Source of the DNA: Comamonas sp. lk
GTDB lineage: Bacteria > Pseudomonadota > Gammaproteobacteria > Burkholderiales > Burkholderiaceae_C
Assembly (NCBI GenBank): GCA_945925985.1
Contig: CAMELV010000005.1
Location: 62,001-126,000 of the forward strand
Length of the DNA: 64,000 bases
Reading direction: 5' to 3'
Below are positions 33,691-43,675 of this stretch, piece by piece. Made by a program: the position numbers and the translations under genes. Each line of letters opens with the position of its first letter. The first letter of the stretch is position 1. Below the pieces are notes generated by a model, which made no database searches, was not told the origin of the DNA, and saw only the letters and a program-made list of their open reading frames with translations.

Positions 33691-34731
33691 TCAGAGACGA
33701 TTCCAGCGTGCAGCCCAGCGCTGCCAGTCGGGCGAGGGTTGCCCATAGCTGACAACGACGATGTCCAGCCCTAAACCCTCCGTCCGCTCGATCGCTCGCT
33801 GCATGGCGCCTCGGATCCAGGCGAGGTCGTTGCCGAAGGCGCCGCCGCCTAGCTGGGTCAATAAAACGGTAGCTGATCCAGTGCGTCCGGAGTTGATCAC
33901 CGCAGCCCAGAGCGTGGCTTCGTATGCAGCCTCCAGCACCAGTGTCGCCAATGGCATCCAATTTGCGCTGCGCATCCCGGATAAATTGTTGTAAGAAACG
34001 GGCAAGGCTGAACAGAAAGCCTGGGATACAAGCGGGCCTGGAGAATATTTTGTGTCGGTGACCTCCACATCCCAATGCAGTCCGATGTGCAATTTTTCGC
34101 GGAGAAAATCTTGTGCTGCTTCGTCTATCTGACAAACGTATGTCGACATCAGATCAGCGCCCTCACGCGTGAATATCGAGTAGCCGTTGCGCATGTTCCA
34201 AAGGCTTGCGCTGGACTTGCCTAAGCCGCTCGCTACGGCATTACCGAGTTCCGCAAAGCCGTCGAGTTGGCGGGACTCCGTCTGACCAATGCCGTTGCTG
34301 ACGGGCGCGAAGTAATTACGATAGATGGTGGCCGCGCCTGCTGCAATCGCACAGGCAGGCCCCTGCGTCCGGTCGCCTGCGTAGATCGTGACGCCTTGTT
34401 CGGGCGTGATCTCTGGACCCACCATTTCCAACAGGTTGAACTGTGAGGCCACTTGAAACAATGCACCACCGTAGGTGGGCTCGGCGTGCAGTTTTCGCAC
34501 ATCGCCCGTAACGATGCTTACCCTGGTTTTGCCTGCATTGGAGCTCGCAAAATGCCCGCGCTCACGCAGGGCTTTGAGGGAAACAAGTTCCAGTTCGCCG
34601 ATCGCGTAACTCTGTCGGTTGACCCGTGACTTCAATCTGCCGCCATCGATTTCCAGTTTCTGTCGTGTCGTTTCGTAGCCGGTCTTGCCCGTGGTTTCGC
34701 GAAACCCTGTCAATTTTTCGAACCAATCCAT
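33691..34731 (-). CDS. Uncharacterised protein with macro-domain-like motifs
   Basis: A 346-residue protein starting at MDWFEKLTGF (an in-frame TTG 12 bases upstream is possible). Residues about 75-135 (VSIVTGDVRKLH .. YGGALFQVASQFNLLEM .. YAGDRTQGPACAIAAGAATIYRNYF) and the end LLTQLGGGAFGNDLAWIRGAMQRAIE resemble macro/PARG-type folds that bind or cleave ADP-ribose. This is a weak likeness seen by eye. No partner such as a DarT-like toxin is visible. It may belong to the accessory block. The 188 bp on its 3' side hold no convincing gene. Confidence 0.5.
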   Translation of the reverse strand: MDWFEKLTGFRETTGKTGYETTRQKLEIDGGRLKSRVNRQSYAIGELELVSLKALRERGHFASSNAGKTRVSIVTGDVRKLHAEPTYGGALFQVASQFNLLEMVGPEITPEQGVTIYAGDRTQGPACAIAAGAATIYRNYFAPVSNGIGQTESRQLDGFAELGNAVASGLGKSSASLWNMRNGYSIFTREGADLMSTYVCQIDEAAQDFLREKLHIGLHWDVEVTDTKYSPGPLVSQAFCSALPVSYNNLSGMRSANWMPLATLVLEAAYEATLWAAVINSGRTGSATVLLTQLGGGAFGNDLAWIRGAMQRAIERTEGLGLDIVVVSYGQPSPDWQRWAARWNRL

Positions 34732-34928
34732 TGCGACGCCCAAGTTGTGGTTGATTGCATTGTGCGTCTGAAGTCGGCTCCTCCCAAGAAATGGCGTAGC
34801 CGTCGTAGTTGCTCAGTACTACGGTGGCAATCCCGTGCAGGCTGGGCCGGAAGATGCGTTCACAGCAGCAGTGGAAGGTGTTTCGGTCAATGTGGCTGAC
34901 GCAGTCCTGACCAGTTGTGGCCAATCAT

Positions 34929-35819
34929 CTAACGGCCGTCCTCCGACTCAAACCACCTGTCTTCGCTGTAAAACGGCCCGGGTTTCTCGTGCAACTGCTC
35001 GTATTTGCAAATCTTGGGTTCGTCACCTAGCTGCACGGACTTGCCGTCGCGAAACGCCCATTCGCCGCGGTCGCTGGTGCTGGCGCGCACGTAGCTCTGG
35101 ATGGCGAAGGCACGGTCCTTGGCCGAGGTGTTGGCGTTGGAGCCATGCACCGTCAGCAAGCCCCACAGTGCCAGGTCGCCGGGCGCGAGTTCGATGTCGA
35201 TGGCCTGTTGGGGGTCCAGCCCGGCGGCGATCAGCTCGTGGTCCTGGGTGCTGCCTTTCATGATCGGGCCGTCGTCCGACAGGCCCAGGTAGCCGCGCTG
35301 ATGGCTATTTGGGAAGATGCGCAGGCAGCCGTTGGCAGTGGTGGCCGGGTCGATGGCCAGGCCGGTGTTGATGTAAGACGTCATCAAATCGCGGTAGACG
35401 TCTTGACGCTCCCGGAAGCGCAGGTCCTGATGAAAGCGGTAGCCGGTGCGGCGGGTGGCGCCCGGTGGCTTCCAGTGAATTTGCTGCGCCACCTGTTTGA
35501 TGTCTTGCCCCAGCAGCGGCGCCATCACCGCCAGCACGTGGGGGTCGCGGCGGATTTTTTCAAACAGCGGGCTGAACCAGGCCACCCAGTGTGCCTGCAG
35601 CACATAGCGCTGGCCGGCAAACGATTCGGGCAGGATCTCAAACAGCACGTTGCGGTCGCGGTAGGTGGCGTGGTGCTTCAGCCCCTCAGCGTAGATGCGG
35701 CGGCTCTCGGCTTGAACGGCCTGCATCTCATCGGGGCTGAACAGGCCGCGGATGACGGCGTAGCCGTGGTCCCAGTAGTGCTGGACGTGGTCTAGGCGCG
35801 TGGCTTCAGGATTCTGCAT
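34929..35819 (-). CDS. Phytanoyl-CoA dioxygenase (PhyH) family protein
   Basis: A 296-residue Fe(II)/2-oxoglutarate oxygenase. The iron-binding facial triad is seen as HQDLRF (His-x-Asp) and the distal His in LTVHGSNAN, and an Arg for 2-oxoglutarate follows in KDRAFAIQSYVRAS. The ATG of MQNPEATR is used. This is the last gene of a minus-strand run: MFS, GMC, enolase-family, ALDH, PhyH. It could hydroxylate an N-methyl or betaine-type substrate, as some PhyH-family proteins do, but the substrate is not readable. Confidence 0.8.
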   Translation of the reverse strand: MQNPEATRLDHVQHYWDHGYAVIRGLFSPDEMQAVQAESRRIYAEGLKHHATYRDRNVLFEILPESFAGQRYVLQAHWVAWFSPLFEKIRRDPHVLAVMAPLLGQDIKQVAQQIHWKPPGATRRTGYRFHQDLRFRERQDVYRDLMTSYINTGLAIDPATTANGCLRIFPNSHQRGYLGLSDDGPIMKGSTQDHELIAAGLDPQQAIDIELAPGDLALWGLLTVHGSNANTSAKDRAFAIQSYVRASTSDRGEWAFRDGKSVQLGDEPKICKYEQLHEKPGPFYSEDRWFESEDGR

Positions 35820-35875
35820 TGCTACAAAAAAGAAGCTGCACAACCATATTTAACAAGGCTCTGCGGCGTATTGGC

Positions 35876-37300
35876 TCAGTAGTTCATGACGACCAGCCGG
35901 GTCTGGGTGAACTCCAGCATGCCGTGCTTGCCGTCGTCGCCGCCCAGGCCGGAGCGCTTCCAGCCGGCGTGGTAGCCCTGGTAGGGGTCGGCCGGGGTGC
36001 GGTTGACGTAGAGCTCTCCGGCCTCGATCTCGTTGCTGGCTTGCATGATCTGCTGGTAGTTGCTGGAGTAGATCACCGAGGCCAGGCCGAACTGGTGGTC
36101 GTTGGCCAGGGCCAAAGCGTGGTCGATGTCGCGGTAGGGCAGCACGCACAGCACCGGGCCGAACACCTCGTCTTGCACGATCTCTATGTCCTGGCGCACC
36201 TGGGTCAACAGCGTGGCGGGGTAAAAGTAGCCGGGGCCCGCGGGCAGCACGCCGCCGCAGTCCAACTGGGCGCCCTGCGCCACCGCCCTCTGCACCATGG
36301 CGTGGATATCGTTCCGCGCTGCGGCGCTGATCAGTGGCCCCATGTGGTCAGGGTGAGCAGCGCGGTCGCCAATTGCGCGCGCCGCCAACAGCGTTTTCAG
36401 CTTGGCCACCAGGGCGTCATGCACGGATTCTTGGACGTAGACCCGCTCCACCGCCGTGCACAGCTGCCCGCAGTTGGTGGTTTTGGAGCGCACGATGTCG
36501 CGGGCGGCCTGGTCTAGATCGGCGTCCGCGGCCACGATGGCCGGCGTCTTGCCGCCAAGTTCGAGCGACACCTTGGCGATGTTGGTCTTGGCGTAGTCGA
36601 GCACGCGCCGGCCGGCGTTCAGCCCGCCAGTGAGGGTGATCATGGCCACCTTGGGGTGGGTGCACATGGCCTGGGCCTGTTCGTGGCCCATGGCCATGAT
36701 GTTGACCACGCCCGGCGGCAGGCCGGCGTCCAGCACTGCCTGGGCAATCTCAAAGGCCGAGCAGGGGGTGTTGTTGCTGGGCCGCACCACCACGGTGTTG
36801 CCCGCAATCAGGGCCGGCGCGATCTTGCGCAGCAGGGTGTAGACCGGGTAATTGAACGGGATCAGGCAGGCCACCACGCCCATGGGCTCGCGGTGCAGCA
36901 TCAGGTTCTCCCGGGGCGAGTCGCTGGGGATGATTTCGCCCTCAATGCGGCGCGCCCATTCGGCGTGGTAGCGCGTCACTTCGGCGGCGTACACCGCCTC
37001 GTCGGTGGCGTCCTGCAGGCTCTTGCCGGTTTCCTGCGCCAGAGCCTGCCCAATTTGGCCACTGCGCGCCACCAGGGCGTCGGCCAGCTTGTGCAGATGG
37101 GCGCCGCGCGCCACGCTGGTCAGTTTGCGCCAGCCGCGTTGGGCGGCAGCCGCCTGGTCGCAGGCCTGCAGCACCTGCGCGGTGCTGGCGGCGCTGACCG
37201 TGGCGAAATGCGCCTCGGTGGCCGGGTTGTCCACGGCAAAGGTGGCGCCATCCTCGGCCGCCAGCCACTGGTTGCCGATGAGGTTCAGGTAGGCCGTCAT
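35876..37300 (-). CDS. NAD(P)-dependent aldehyde dehydrogenase
   Basis: A 474-residue member of the ALDH superfamily (AldA-like). The general base lies in LELGGKTPAIV and the catalytic Cys in TNCGQLCTAVERVYV. The full domain set and normal length are present. The start lies one base after the stop of the enolase-family gene, so the two are coupled. It probably oxidises the aldehyde made by the GMC oxidoreductase or by the enolase-family enzyme in the same operon. Confidence 0.88.
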   Translation of the reverse strand: MTAYLNLIGNQWLAAEDGATFAVDNPATEAHFATVSAASTAQVLQACDQAAAAQRGWRKLTSVARGAHLHKLADALVARSGQIGQALAQETGKSLQDATDEAVYAAEVTRYHAEWARRIEGEIIPSDSPRENLMLHREPMGVVACLIPFNYPVYTLLRKIAPALIAGNTVVVRPSNNTPCSAFEIAQAVLDAGLPPGVVNIMAMGHEQAQAMCTHPKVAMITLTGGLNAGRRVLDYAKTNIAKVSLELGGKTPAIVAADADLDQAARDIVRSKTTNCGQLCTAVERVYVQESVHDALVAKLKTLLAARAIGDRAAHPDHMGPLISAAARNDIHAMVQRAVAQGAQLDCGGVLPAGPGYFYPATLLTQVRQDIEIVQDEVFGPVLCVLPYRDIDHALALANDHQFGLASVIYSSNYQQIMQASNEIEAGELYVNRTPADPYQGYHAGWKRSGLGGDDGKHGMLEFTQTRLVVMNY

Positions 37301-37301
37301 G

Positions 37302-38495
37302 TCAGAAATAGCCCAGCGGGTGCTGCGCCATACTCAGGTGCAGGCCCTTCTCGTGGTAGGGGTGGGCCAGCGCCACCTCTTCGTTCAGCTCCACGCCCAG
37401 GCCGGGCGCTTTGCTGGGGATCACATAGCCGTCTTCCCACTGGATTTTGGTCTTGAGCAGTTTGGCATGGAAGCCGCCGAGCTGCTGGATGCTCTCCAAA
37501 ATCAAAAAATTGGGGATGCAGGCGGCCAGCTGGATGTTGGCCGCCGCCTCGATCGGGCCGCAGTACAGGTGTGGCGCGATCTGGGCGTAGTGCGCCTCTG
37601 CCATGCCGGCAATTTTTTTGCATTCCAGAATACCGCCCACCCGGCCCAGCGCCGGCTGCAGAATGCTGGCCGCGCCGGTTTCCAGCACCCGAGCAAACTC
37701 GTACTTGGTGCACAGCCGCTCGCCGGTGGCAATCGGAATGCTGGTGTGGCGTGCCACCTCGGCCATCATCTCGGGCCGCTCCGGCGGGGTGGGCTCCTCA
37801 AACCACAGCGGGTCGTATTTTTCGATCCGGCGCGCCATGCGCTTGGCGCCAGACACGGTGTACTGGCCGTGGGTGCCGAAAAGGATGTCGGCCTTGTCGC
37901 CCACCGCTTCGCGGATCAGCTTGCAAAAGCGCTCCGACATGTCCATGCGTTCCAGCGTGGGCTGGCGCGGGTCAAACACCGAATAACCCCCCACTGGATC
38001 AAATTTGATAGCAGTAAACCCTTGCTGCACATAGACTGCAGCCCGTTCTGCCGATCTAACCGGGTCGCCGTAAAAGGAGTCGTCCTCGGTCTCGTCGGGG
38101 TAGAGGTAGGTGTAGCTGCGCAGCCTGGGATTGACCAAGCCGCCGAGCAGGCTGTAGACCGGGCGGTCCAGCGCCTTGCCGGTGATGTCCCAGCAGGCCA
38201 TTTCCAGCGCACTGAGCACACCCATTAGCGAGATGTCCGGCCGCAGCGAGAAGCCTTCACCGTAGGCGCGGCGCCACAGGGTTTCGGTCTGCATCGGGTC
38301 TTCACCGGCAAACACGCGGGCGAACAGGTCTTCCGCCATGGCCGCGATGATGTGCGGGCTGAATGTGGCGGCATAGGCTTCGCCCACGCCTTCGATGCCG
38401 CAAGCAGTACGGATTTTGACAAACACAAAGTACTTGCCGCCAAAGCCAGGGGGTGGGTTGGCGACGACAAAGGTCTTGATCGATTCGAGTTTCAT
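37302..38495 (-). CDS. Mandelate racemase/muconate-lactonizing-type enolase-superfamily enzyme
   Basis: A 397-residue enolase-superfamily protein. The N-terminal capping domain (1-130) is followed by the barrel with AIKFD, the metal-ligand region FEEPTPPE, ATGERL and QPALGRVGG, then the C-terminal PHLYCGPIEAAANIQ. It would act as a dehydratase or epimerase of a hydroxy-acid. Enolase-family racemases also act on hydroxyproline betaine, which is notable in this neighbourhood, but the substrate cannot be settled from sequence. Confidence 0.83.
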   Translation of the reverse strand: MKLESIKTFVVANPPPGFGGKYFVFVKIRTACGIEGVGEAYAATFSPHIIAAMAEDLFARVFAGEDPMQTETLWRRAYGEGFSLRPDISLMGVLSALEMACWDITGKALDRPVYSLLGGLVNPRLRSYTYLYPDETEDDSFYGDPVRSAERAAVYVQQGFTAIKFDPVGGYSVFDPRQPTLERMDMSERFCKLIREAVGDKADILFGTHGQYTVSGAKRMARRIEKYDPLWFEEPTPPERPEMMAEVARHTSIPIATGERLCTKYEFARVLETGAASILQPALGRVGGILECKKIAGMAEAHYAQIAPHLYCGPIEAAANIQLAACIPNFLILESIQQLGGFHAKLLKTKIQWEDGYVIPSKAPGLGVELNEEVALAHPYHEKGLHLSMAQHPLGYF

Positions 38496-38524
38496 AGGCT
38501 TGTTCTTTGAGTAGGGTCGAAAAA

Positions 38525-40144
38525 TTAGCGGGCAGCCTGGAGGATGGCCTCAGCCCCCTTGTGGGCCACCATGGTGGTGGGCGCGTGGGTGTTGCCGGAG
38601 GTGACGGTGGGAAACACCGAGGCATCCACCACATACAGCCGGTCCAGGCCATGGACCTTGAGCTGGGGATCGACCACCGACGTCTGCGGGTCAGGGCCCA
38701 TCATGCAGGTGCCGACCGGGTGGTAGCAGGTGCTGGCGCGGTCGCGAAAATCGGCCAGCATGCCGGCGTCGTCCAGCGCATCCAGCGACGGCGCAATGGC
38801 TTCCCTGATCAGGCCGCGCAGCGCTGGCGTCTGGCTCAGGCGCTGAATCAATTTGGCACCCAGCAGCGCCACGCGTGCATCGTCCGGGTGGGACAGGTAG
38901 TTGGGCTGGATATGGGGCGCCGCGTGCACATCCGGGCTGGCCAGGTCAATCCGCCCCCGGCTCAGGGGCCGGCAGGGTTGAAAACACAGGATGAAGCCGG
39001 CAAATTTGTCGGGCACGATCTGGGTGCCGGTGTCAGACTGCGCCAGTGTGTAGGTGATGGGGTTGCAGTACAACTGCAAGTCCGGGCGCCAGGCGCCAGC
39101 GTGCGAGCGGACAAAGCCGCCACACTGGTTAACGCTGATGCTCAGCGGCCCGCCCAGCGTGGTGACGTACTGCAGCCCTACACGCAGCTTGCCCAGCCAG
39201 CTGCTGAGTACATTGTTCAGCGTGGGTTGGGTGGCCTTGTAGTAGTAGCTCATGGCCAGGTGGTCTTGCAAGTTGCCGCCGACCGCACTGTTGGCGTGCA
39301 CCACTGGAATGCCGTGGCGACTCAGCAGGTCGGCAGGCCCTACGCCTGAGAGCTGCAGCAATTGCGGGCTTTGCACTGCGCCAGCACTCAGCACCACAGC
39401 GCGCCTGGCGCGGGCCTGGTGTTCCACGCCGTCTTGGTGATAACAGATGCCGACCGCTCGGCGACCTTCAAACAGCACCCGACTGGCCATGGCGCCGGTC
39501 AGCAGCCTGGCCCGGCCGCGCCGAAGCGCCGGGCGCAAAAAGGCATCGGCTGCCGACCAGCGCATGCCGTGCCGGGTGTTGATGCGGTAGCGGCCCACGC
39601 CTTCTGGCTCGGGCCCATTGAAATCTTCTGTGAAGGGCAGGCCGGCCTGCTGCGCGCCGTCAAAAAACACCTGCTCCATCGGGTGCAGTTGCCGGCGCAC
39701 ATCGCTGACAAACAGCTGGCCGTTGGGGCTGGCCCGGCCTGTGGCGTCGACCGGTCGCTCAAAGCGCTCATAGACCGGCTTCACATCGCGCCAGGACCAA
39801 CCAGGGTTGCCCAAAGCCGACCAGTCGTCAAAGTCTTGCGGCAGGCCACGGCAGTACACCATGGCGTTGATGGAGCTGGAGCCGCCCACCACGCGCCCGC
39901 GCGGGAAGTAAATCTGGCGCTGGTTCAGGCCGGGGTCTGGCTGTGCTTCAAACTTCCAGTTGACCCGTTGGTCGTAGAACGACTTGCCGTAGCCAATGGG
40001 CATGTTGATCCAGAGGCGGCGGTCATGCTGCCCAGCTTCCAGCACAAGTACGCTGGCTTGGCCGTCGGCGCTGAGCCGGTCGGCCAGCACACAGCCGGCG
40101 GACCCGCTGCCGACCACGATGTAGTCGTATTCATCGACTGTCAC
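38525..40144 (-). CDS. GMC-family FAD oxidoreductase (choline dehydrogenase-like)
   Basis: A 539-residue glucose-methanol-choline oxidoreductase. The FAD Rossmann motif YIVVGSGSAGCVLADRLS (about 8-25), the GMC signature GRVVGGSSSINAMVYCRG and the C-terminal active-site His in CYHPVGTCMMGP are present. The start is GTG with AAAGGT upstream. It would oxidise a primary alcohol to an aldehyde for the ALDH encoded downstream. Choline or another amino-alcohol is possible, but it is not distinctly BetA. Confidence 0.87.
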   Translation of the reverse strand: MTVDEYDYIVVGSGSAGCVLADRLSADGQASVLVLEAGQHDRRLWINMPIGYGKSFYDQRVNWKFEAQPDPGLNQRQIYFPRGRVVGGSSSINAMVYCRGLPQDFDDWSALGNPGWSWRDVKPVYERFERPVDATGRASPNGQLFVSDVRRQLHPMEQVFFDGAQQAGLPFTEDFNGPEPEGVGRYRINTRHGMRWSAADAFLRPALRRGRARLLTGAMASRVLFEGRRAVGICYHQDGVEHQARARRAVVLSAGAVQSPQLLQLSGVGPADLLSRHGIPVVHANSAVGGNLQDHLAMSYYYKATQPTLNNVLSSWLGKLRVGLQYVTTLGGPLSISVNQCGGFVRSHAGAWRPDLQLYCNPITYTLAQSDTGTQIVPDKFAGFILCFQPCRPLSRGRIDLASPDVHAAPHIQPNYLSHPDDARVALLGAKLIQRLSQTPALRGLIREAIAPSLDALDDAGMLADFRDRASTCYHPVGTCMMGPDPQTSVVDPQLKVHGLDRLYVVDASVFPTVTSGNTHAPTTMVAHKGAEAILQAAR

Positions 40145-40259
40145 TTGCGACCTTTATGGATTCGTTCACCCCACGGTGTGTGGGGGATGCCGCCGAAGTG
40201 TAGGCCAGCCAGCGCGATCGGCCAGCCGCTCGGATTCGGTCAATCCAAGTAATTGATCT

Positions 40260-41555
40260 TCAGCCCGCGCCTCTGTCGTGCGGGGCGACCGGCGGTGCCA
40301 CCGCAGCCGCTGGCGCCGGGGCGCCCTGTCCCCGGCGAGGGTCCATTTGCAGTACCGCCTGAGAGCCGCTGCCCATTAGCACGTAGTCTGATTTGTGTGG
40401 CAGCACACCCAAGCTCTGCACGGTGCTGCCAGCAAAGCGCCAGATGCCCAGCGCCAGCAGCGCCAGCACCAGGCAAAAGTACAGCATCAGACTCTCCGGA
40501 CCCAGCCAATCCATCATGCTGCCGCCCAATATCGGGCCGATGGTGGCGCCGATGCCATACAGCAGCAATAAGCCGCCGGTGACTTCGAGCACCTGCGAGG
40601 GGTCAATCAGGTCGTTGACATGGGCTACGCTCAGCCCATAGATGGTGAAGGCCAGCCCACCGTAGACCACGCCAAGGGCAATCAGGGCTGCTTCATATTC
40701 CCGCGCGAGGTAGAAACCGGCGCCCGCCACGATGGCGCAGGCGACGCACACCCAAAACAGAACCCAGCGCCGGTCGCGCCGGTCCGACAGGTGGCCCACT
40801 GGCCACTGGAACACCGCACCACCCAAAATGGTAGCCGCCATAAAGGTGGCGATGCCGACCTCGCTGAAGCCCACGCCCTGGCCGAACACGTGGCCCAGAC
40901 TGAGCAACGCCCCGTTCAGCAGGCCCGACCCAATGGCTGCGACGACGCCGATGGGCGAAATGGCAAACAGCTTGAGTAGGCCCAGCTTGGGCGCATCGGA
41001 GGGCTGTGGCTCCTCTACCGGGGTCAGGGTCAGCGGCAGCAGGGCAAAGGAAAACAGAATGGACACCAGCGCAAATGGCACGAAACCAAAGCGGTCACCC
41101 ACCAGGATCAGCCAATTGCCAATGGCCAGCGAGACGCTGCTGACCGCCATGTAGGCTGCAAAGACCTTGCCGCGCTGGTGGCTCTGGGCCACCACGTTGA
41201 GCCAGCTTTCCACCACAATGTAGAGCCCGACGATGCACACCCCAGTGATAAAACGCAAACCTGCCCAGAACCAGGGATTGACCCACAGCGCATGGAGCAG
41301 GGGCAGCGCCGAGGCGATCGACGCCATGGCGGCAAAGGCCCGGATATGGCCCACCCGGCGAATAATGGCCGGGCAGGCATAGGTGCCGTACACAAAGCCG
41401 GCAAAGTAAGCCGACATCACCAGCCCGGTCACCAGGCCGGAAAATTTGGCCGAGCCTGCCTGGGCGCCGATGGCCGAAAACAGCAGGCCGATGGCGACCA
41501 CCAGCATGCTCACGCCACTCAGCAAGGAGGCCAGTGGCAGCAACAGTTGATTCAA
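40260..41555 (-). CDS. MFS transporter
   Basis: A 431-residue inner-membrane protein with about 12 hydrophobic helices and the MFS loop pattern [13 protein letters not shown] between helices. The start is TTG ([13 protein letters not shown]) with AGAAGGAA six bases upstream; the 68 extra upstream codons look non-coding. Opening an operon of GMC, enolase-family, ALDH and PhyH genes, it is the likely importer of their substrate. A 220-bp gap separates it from the divergent carnitine operon; no promoter stands out there. Confidence 0.82.
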   Translation of the reverse strand: MNQLLLPLASLLSGVSMLVVAIGLLFSAIGAQAGSAKFSGLVTGLVMSAYFAGFVYGTYACPAIIRRVGHIRAFAAMASIASALPLLHALWVNPWFWAGLRFITGVCIVGLYIVVESWLNVVAQSHQRGKVFAAYMAVSSVSLAIGNWLILVGDRFGFVPFALVSILFSFALLPLTLTPVEEPQPSDAPKLGLLKLFAISPIGVVAAIGSGLLNGALLSLGHVFGQGVGFSEVGIATFMAATILGGAVFQWPVGHLSDRRDRRWVLFWVCVACAIVAGAGFYLAREYEAALIALGVVYGGLAFTIYGLSVAHVNDLIDPSQVLEVTGGLLLLYGIGATIGPILGGSMMDWLGPESLMLYFCLVLALLALGIWRFAGSTVQSLGVLPHKSDYVLMGSGSQAVLQMDPRRGQGAPAPAAAVAPPVAPHDRGAG

Positions 41556-41775
41556 GACAATTCCTTCTGGGGCCTCGGGACAGGGACTAGCCAAAGCCAA
41601 GCCAAGTCTGCCACAGCGGTCGACGCGGCACGGTTCGTTTTGCGACCCGCAATGGCGCGGCAAGTCGTCGCCCGCAGTCAAGACGGTGTCGTGCCCGGGC
41701 GGCAACCGGTTTTCGGCCGGCGTTAAAGTGTGGCCTGCGTCGCCAGCCCACCACCTCAATCAGGAGTCCCCGCCC

Positions 41776-42663
41776 ATGAACCACGATGTCATCATCACCT
41801 GCGCATTAACCGGTGCCGGCGACACGGTGGACAAACATCCGGCCATGCCCGTCACACCCACGCAGATTGCGGCGGCGGCGGTAGAAGCTGCCAATGCGGG
41901 TGCGACCGTGGTGCACTGCCATGTGCGTGACCCCATCACCGGCAAGGGCAGCCGCGACCCGGCGCTGTACCGCGAGGTGATGGCGCGCATTCGGGATTCC
42001 GGCGTGGACATCATCGTCAACCTGACGGCCGGCATGGGCGGAGACCTGGAAATTGGCGCTGGCGAAACGCCTCTGGCCTTTGGCCCGGCGACTGACCTGG
42101 TGGGCCCGCTGGCGCGGCTGGTGCATGTGGAAGAACTGCTGCCCGATATCTGCACGCTCGACTGCGGCACCCTGAACTTTGGTGACGGCGACACCATTTA
42201 CGTCTCGACCCCTGCGGCCTTACGTGCGGGGGCCCAACGCATCACCGAGCTGGGCGTCAAGGCCGAGCTGGAGATTTTTGACACCGGCCACCTCTGGTTT
42301 GCCAACCAGATGATCAAGGAGGGCCTGTTGTTAGACCCCCTGTTCCAGCTCTGCCTGGGCATTCCCTGGGGTGCGCCGGCCGACACCACCACCATGAAGG
42401 CAATGGTCGACAACCTGCCTGCGGGCGTCAACTGGGCCGCGTTTGGTATCGGCCGCATGCAGATGCCGATGGCGGCGCAAGCCGTGCTCTTGGGTGGCCA
42501 TGTGCGTGTCGGCCTGGAAGACAACCTTTGGCTGGACAAGGGCGTGCCCGCCAGCAATGGCTCGCTGGTGGAGCGCGTGATCAAGCTGATCGAATGCATG
42601 GGCGCCCGGCCCATGAGCCCGGCCGCAGGGCGCGTCAAGATGGGCCTCAAGCCTCGCGGCTGA
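41776..42663 (+). CDS. Beta-keto acid cleavage enzyme (BKACE, DUF849), probably dehydrocarnitine-cleaving
   Basis: A 295-residue zinc-dependent enzyme of the 3-keto-5-aminohexanoate-cleavage family. The metal ligands are in VVHCHVRDP (His47, His49), with the family traits NLTAGMGGD and [10 protein letters not shown]. BKACEs exchange acetyl-CoA with a beta-keto acid; dehydrocarnitine gives betainyl-CoA and acetoacetate. The carnitine dehydrogenase gene follows directly. CAGGAG (41761-41766) sets the start. It opens the operon 41776-48805. Confidence 0.87.
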   Translation: MNHDVIITCALTGAGDTVDKHPAMPVTPTQIAAAAVEAANAGATVVHCHVRDPITGKGSRDPALYREVMARIRDSGVDIIVNLTAGMGGDLEIGAGETPLAFGPATDLVGPLARLVHVEELLPDICTLDCGTLNFGDGDTIYVSTPAALRAGAQRITELGVKAELEIFDTGHLWFANQMIKEGLLLDPLFQLCLGIPWGAPADTTTMKAMVDNLPAGVNWAAFGIGRMQMPMAAQAVLLGGHVRVGLEDNLWLDKGVPASNGSLVERVIKLIECMGARPMSPAAGRVKMGLKPRG

Positions 42664-42704
42664 CCCCGTCCTTTTTGACCTCGGCATCCTTCAAGGAACT
42701 CTCT

Positions 42705-43670
42705 ATGTCATTTGTGACTGATATCAAGACCTTTGCTGCCCTGGGCAGCGGTGTCATCGGCAGCGGCTGGGTCGCGCGCGCCCTGGCCAACGGCCTGGAC
42801 GTTGTCGCCTGGGACCCGGCGCCCGGCGCCGAGACGCAGCTGCGCGCCCGCATTGCCAAGTGCTGGGGTGCGCTGGAGCAGCAAGGCCTTAAACCGGGTG
42901 CCTCGCCCAGCCGCTTGCGCTTCGTCGCCACCTTGGAGGAATGCGTGGCCGAGGCTGATTTCATCCAAGAGAGTGCGCCCGAGACGCTCAGCCTGAAGAT
43001 CGACCTGCACACCCGGGTGAGCGCGGCGGCCCGGCCTGATGTGCTGATCGGCTCGTCCACCTCGGGCTTGCTGCCGTCCGAGTTTTACGCCAACGCCACT
43101 CACCCCGAGCGCTGTGTGGTGGGCCACCCGTTCAACCCGGTTTACCTGCTGCCATTGGTGGAGGTGGTGGGTGGGGCCAAAACCTCGCCCGACGCCATCC
43201 AGGCGGCCATGGCCTTTTACCAGTCGCTGGGCATGAAGCCCCTGCATGTGCGCAAGGAAATCCCGGGCTTCATCGCCGACCGGCTGCTCGAAGCCATGTG
43301 GCGCGAGTCGCTGCACCTGGTCAATGACGGCATTGCCACCACCGGCGAGATCGACGACGCCATCCGCTACGGCGCCGGTCTGCGCTGGTCGTTCATGGGC
43401 AGCTTTTTGATCTACACCCTGGCTGGTGGCGACGCCGGCATGCGGCACTTTATGGCGCAGTTTGGCCCAGCGCTCAAGCTGCCGTGGACCAAGCTCGAGG
43501 CACCAGAGCTGACCGACGGCTTGATTGACGAGGTGGTCGATGGCACGGCAGTCCAGCTGGGCCGGCATTCGATCGCCGACTTGGAGCGCTACCGCGACGA
43601 CTGCCTGCTGGCGGTGCAGGCGGCGGTGCGGGCCACCAAGCTCAAGCACGGCATCAGCCTCGACGAGTAA
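42705..43670 (+). CDS. lcdH: L-carnitine 3-dehydrogenase
   Basis: A 321-residue protein of the 3-hydroxyacyl-CoA dehydrogenase fold, the length known for Pseudomonas carnitine dehydrogenase. The NAD motif is [19 protein letters not shown], followed by [18 protein letters not shown] and [16 protein letters not shown]. It oxidises L-carnitine to 3-dehydrocarnitine, the substrate of the BKACE encoded just upstream. The start MSFVTDIK is preceded by AAGGAAC; the longer upstream frame is a shadow. Thioesterase genes follow within 5 bp. Confidence 0.87.
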   Translation: MSFVTDIKTFAALGSGVIGSGWVARALANGLDVVAWDPAPGAETQLRARIAKCWGALEQQGLKPGASPSRLRFVATLEECVAEADFIQESAPETLSLKIDLHTRVSAAARPDVLIGSSTSGLLPSEFYANATHPERCVVGHPFNPVYLLPLVEVVGGAKTSPDAIQAAMAFYQSLGMKPLHVRKEIPGFIADRLLEAMWRESLHLVNDGIATTGEIDDAIRYGAGLRWSFMGSFLIYTLAGGDAGMRHFMAQFGPALKLPWTKLEAPELTDGLIDEVVDGTAVQLGRHSIADLERYRDDCLLAVQAAVRATKLKHGISLDE

Positions 43671-43675
43671 GCCCC

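Noticed and set aside
33557..34135. Second minus-strand gene overlapping the macro-like gene
   Set aside because: Most of it is a different frame of the neighbouring gene; only the last 40 residues look protein-like, which is too little to support a gene.
37985..38025. Repeat-like AT-rich patch inside the enolase-family gene
   Set aside because: It reads as normal conserved protein (QQGFTAIKFDPVGG) and does not match the spaced repeat; probably chance.
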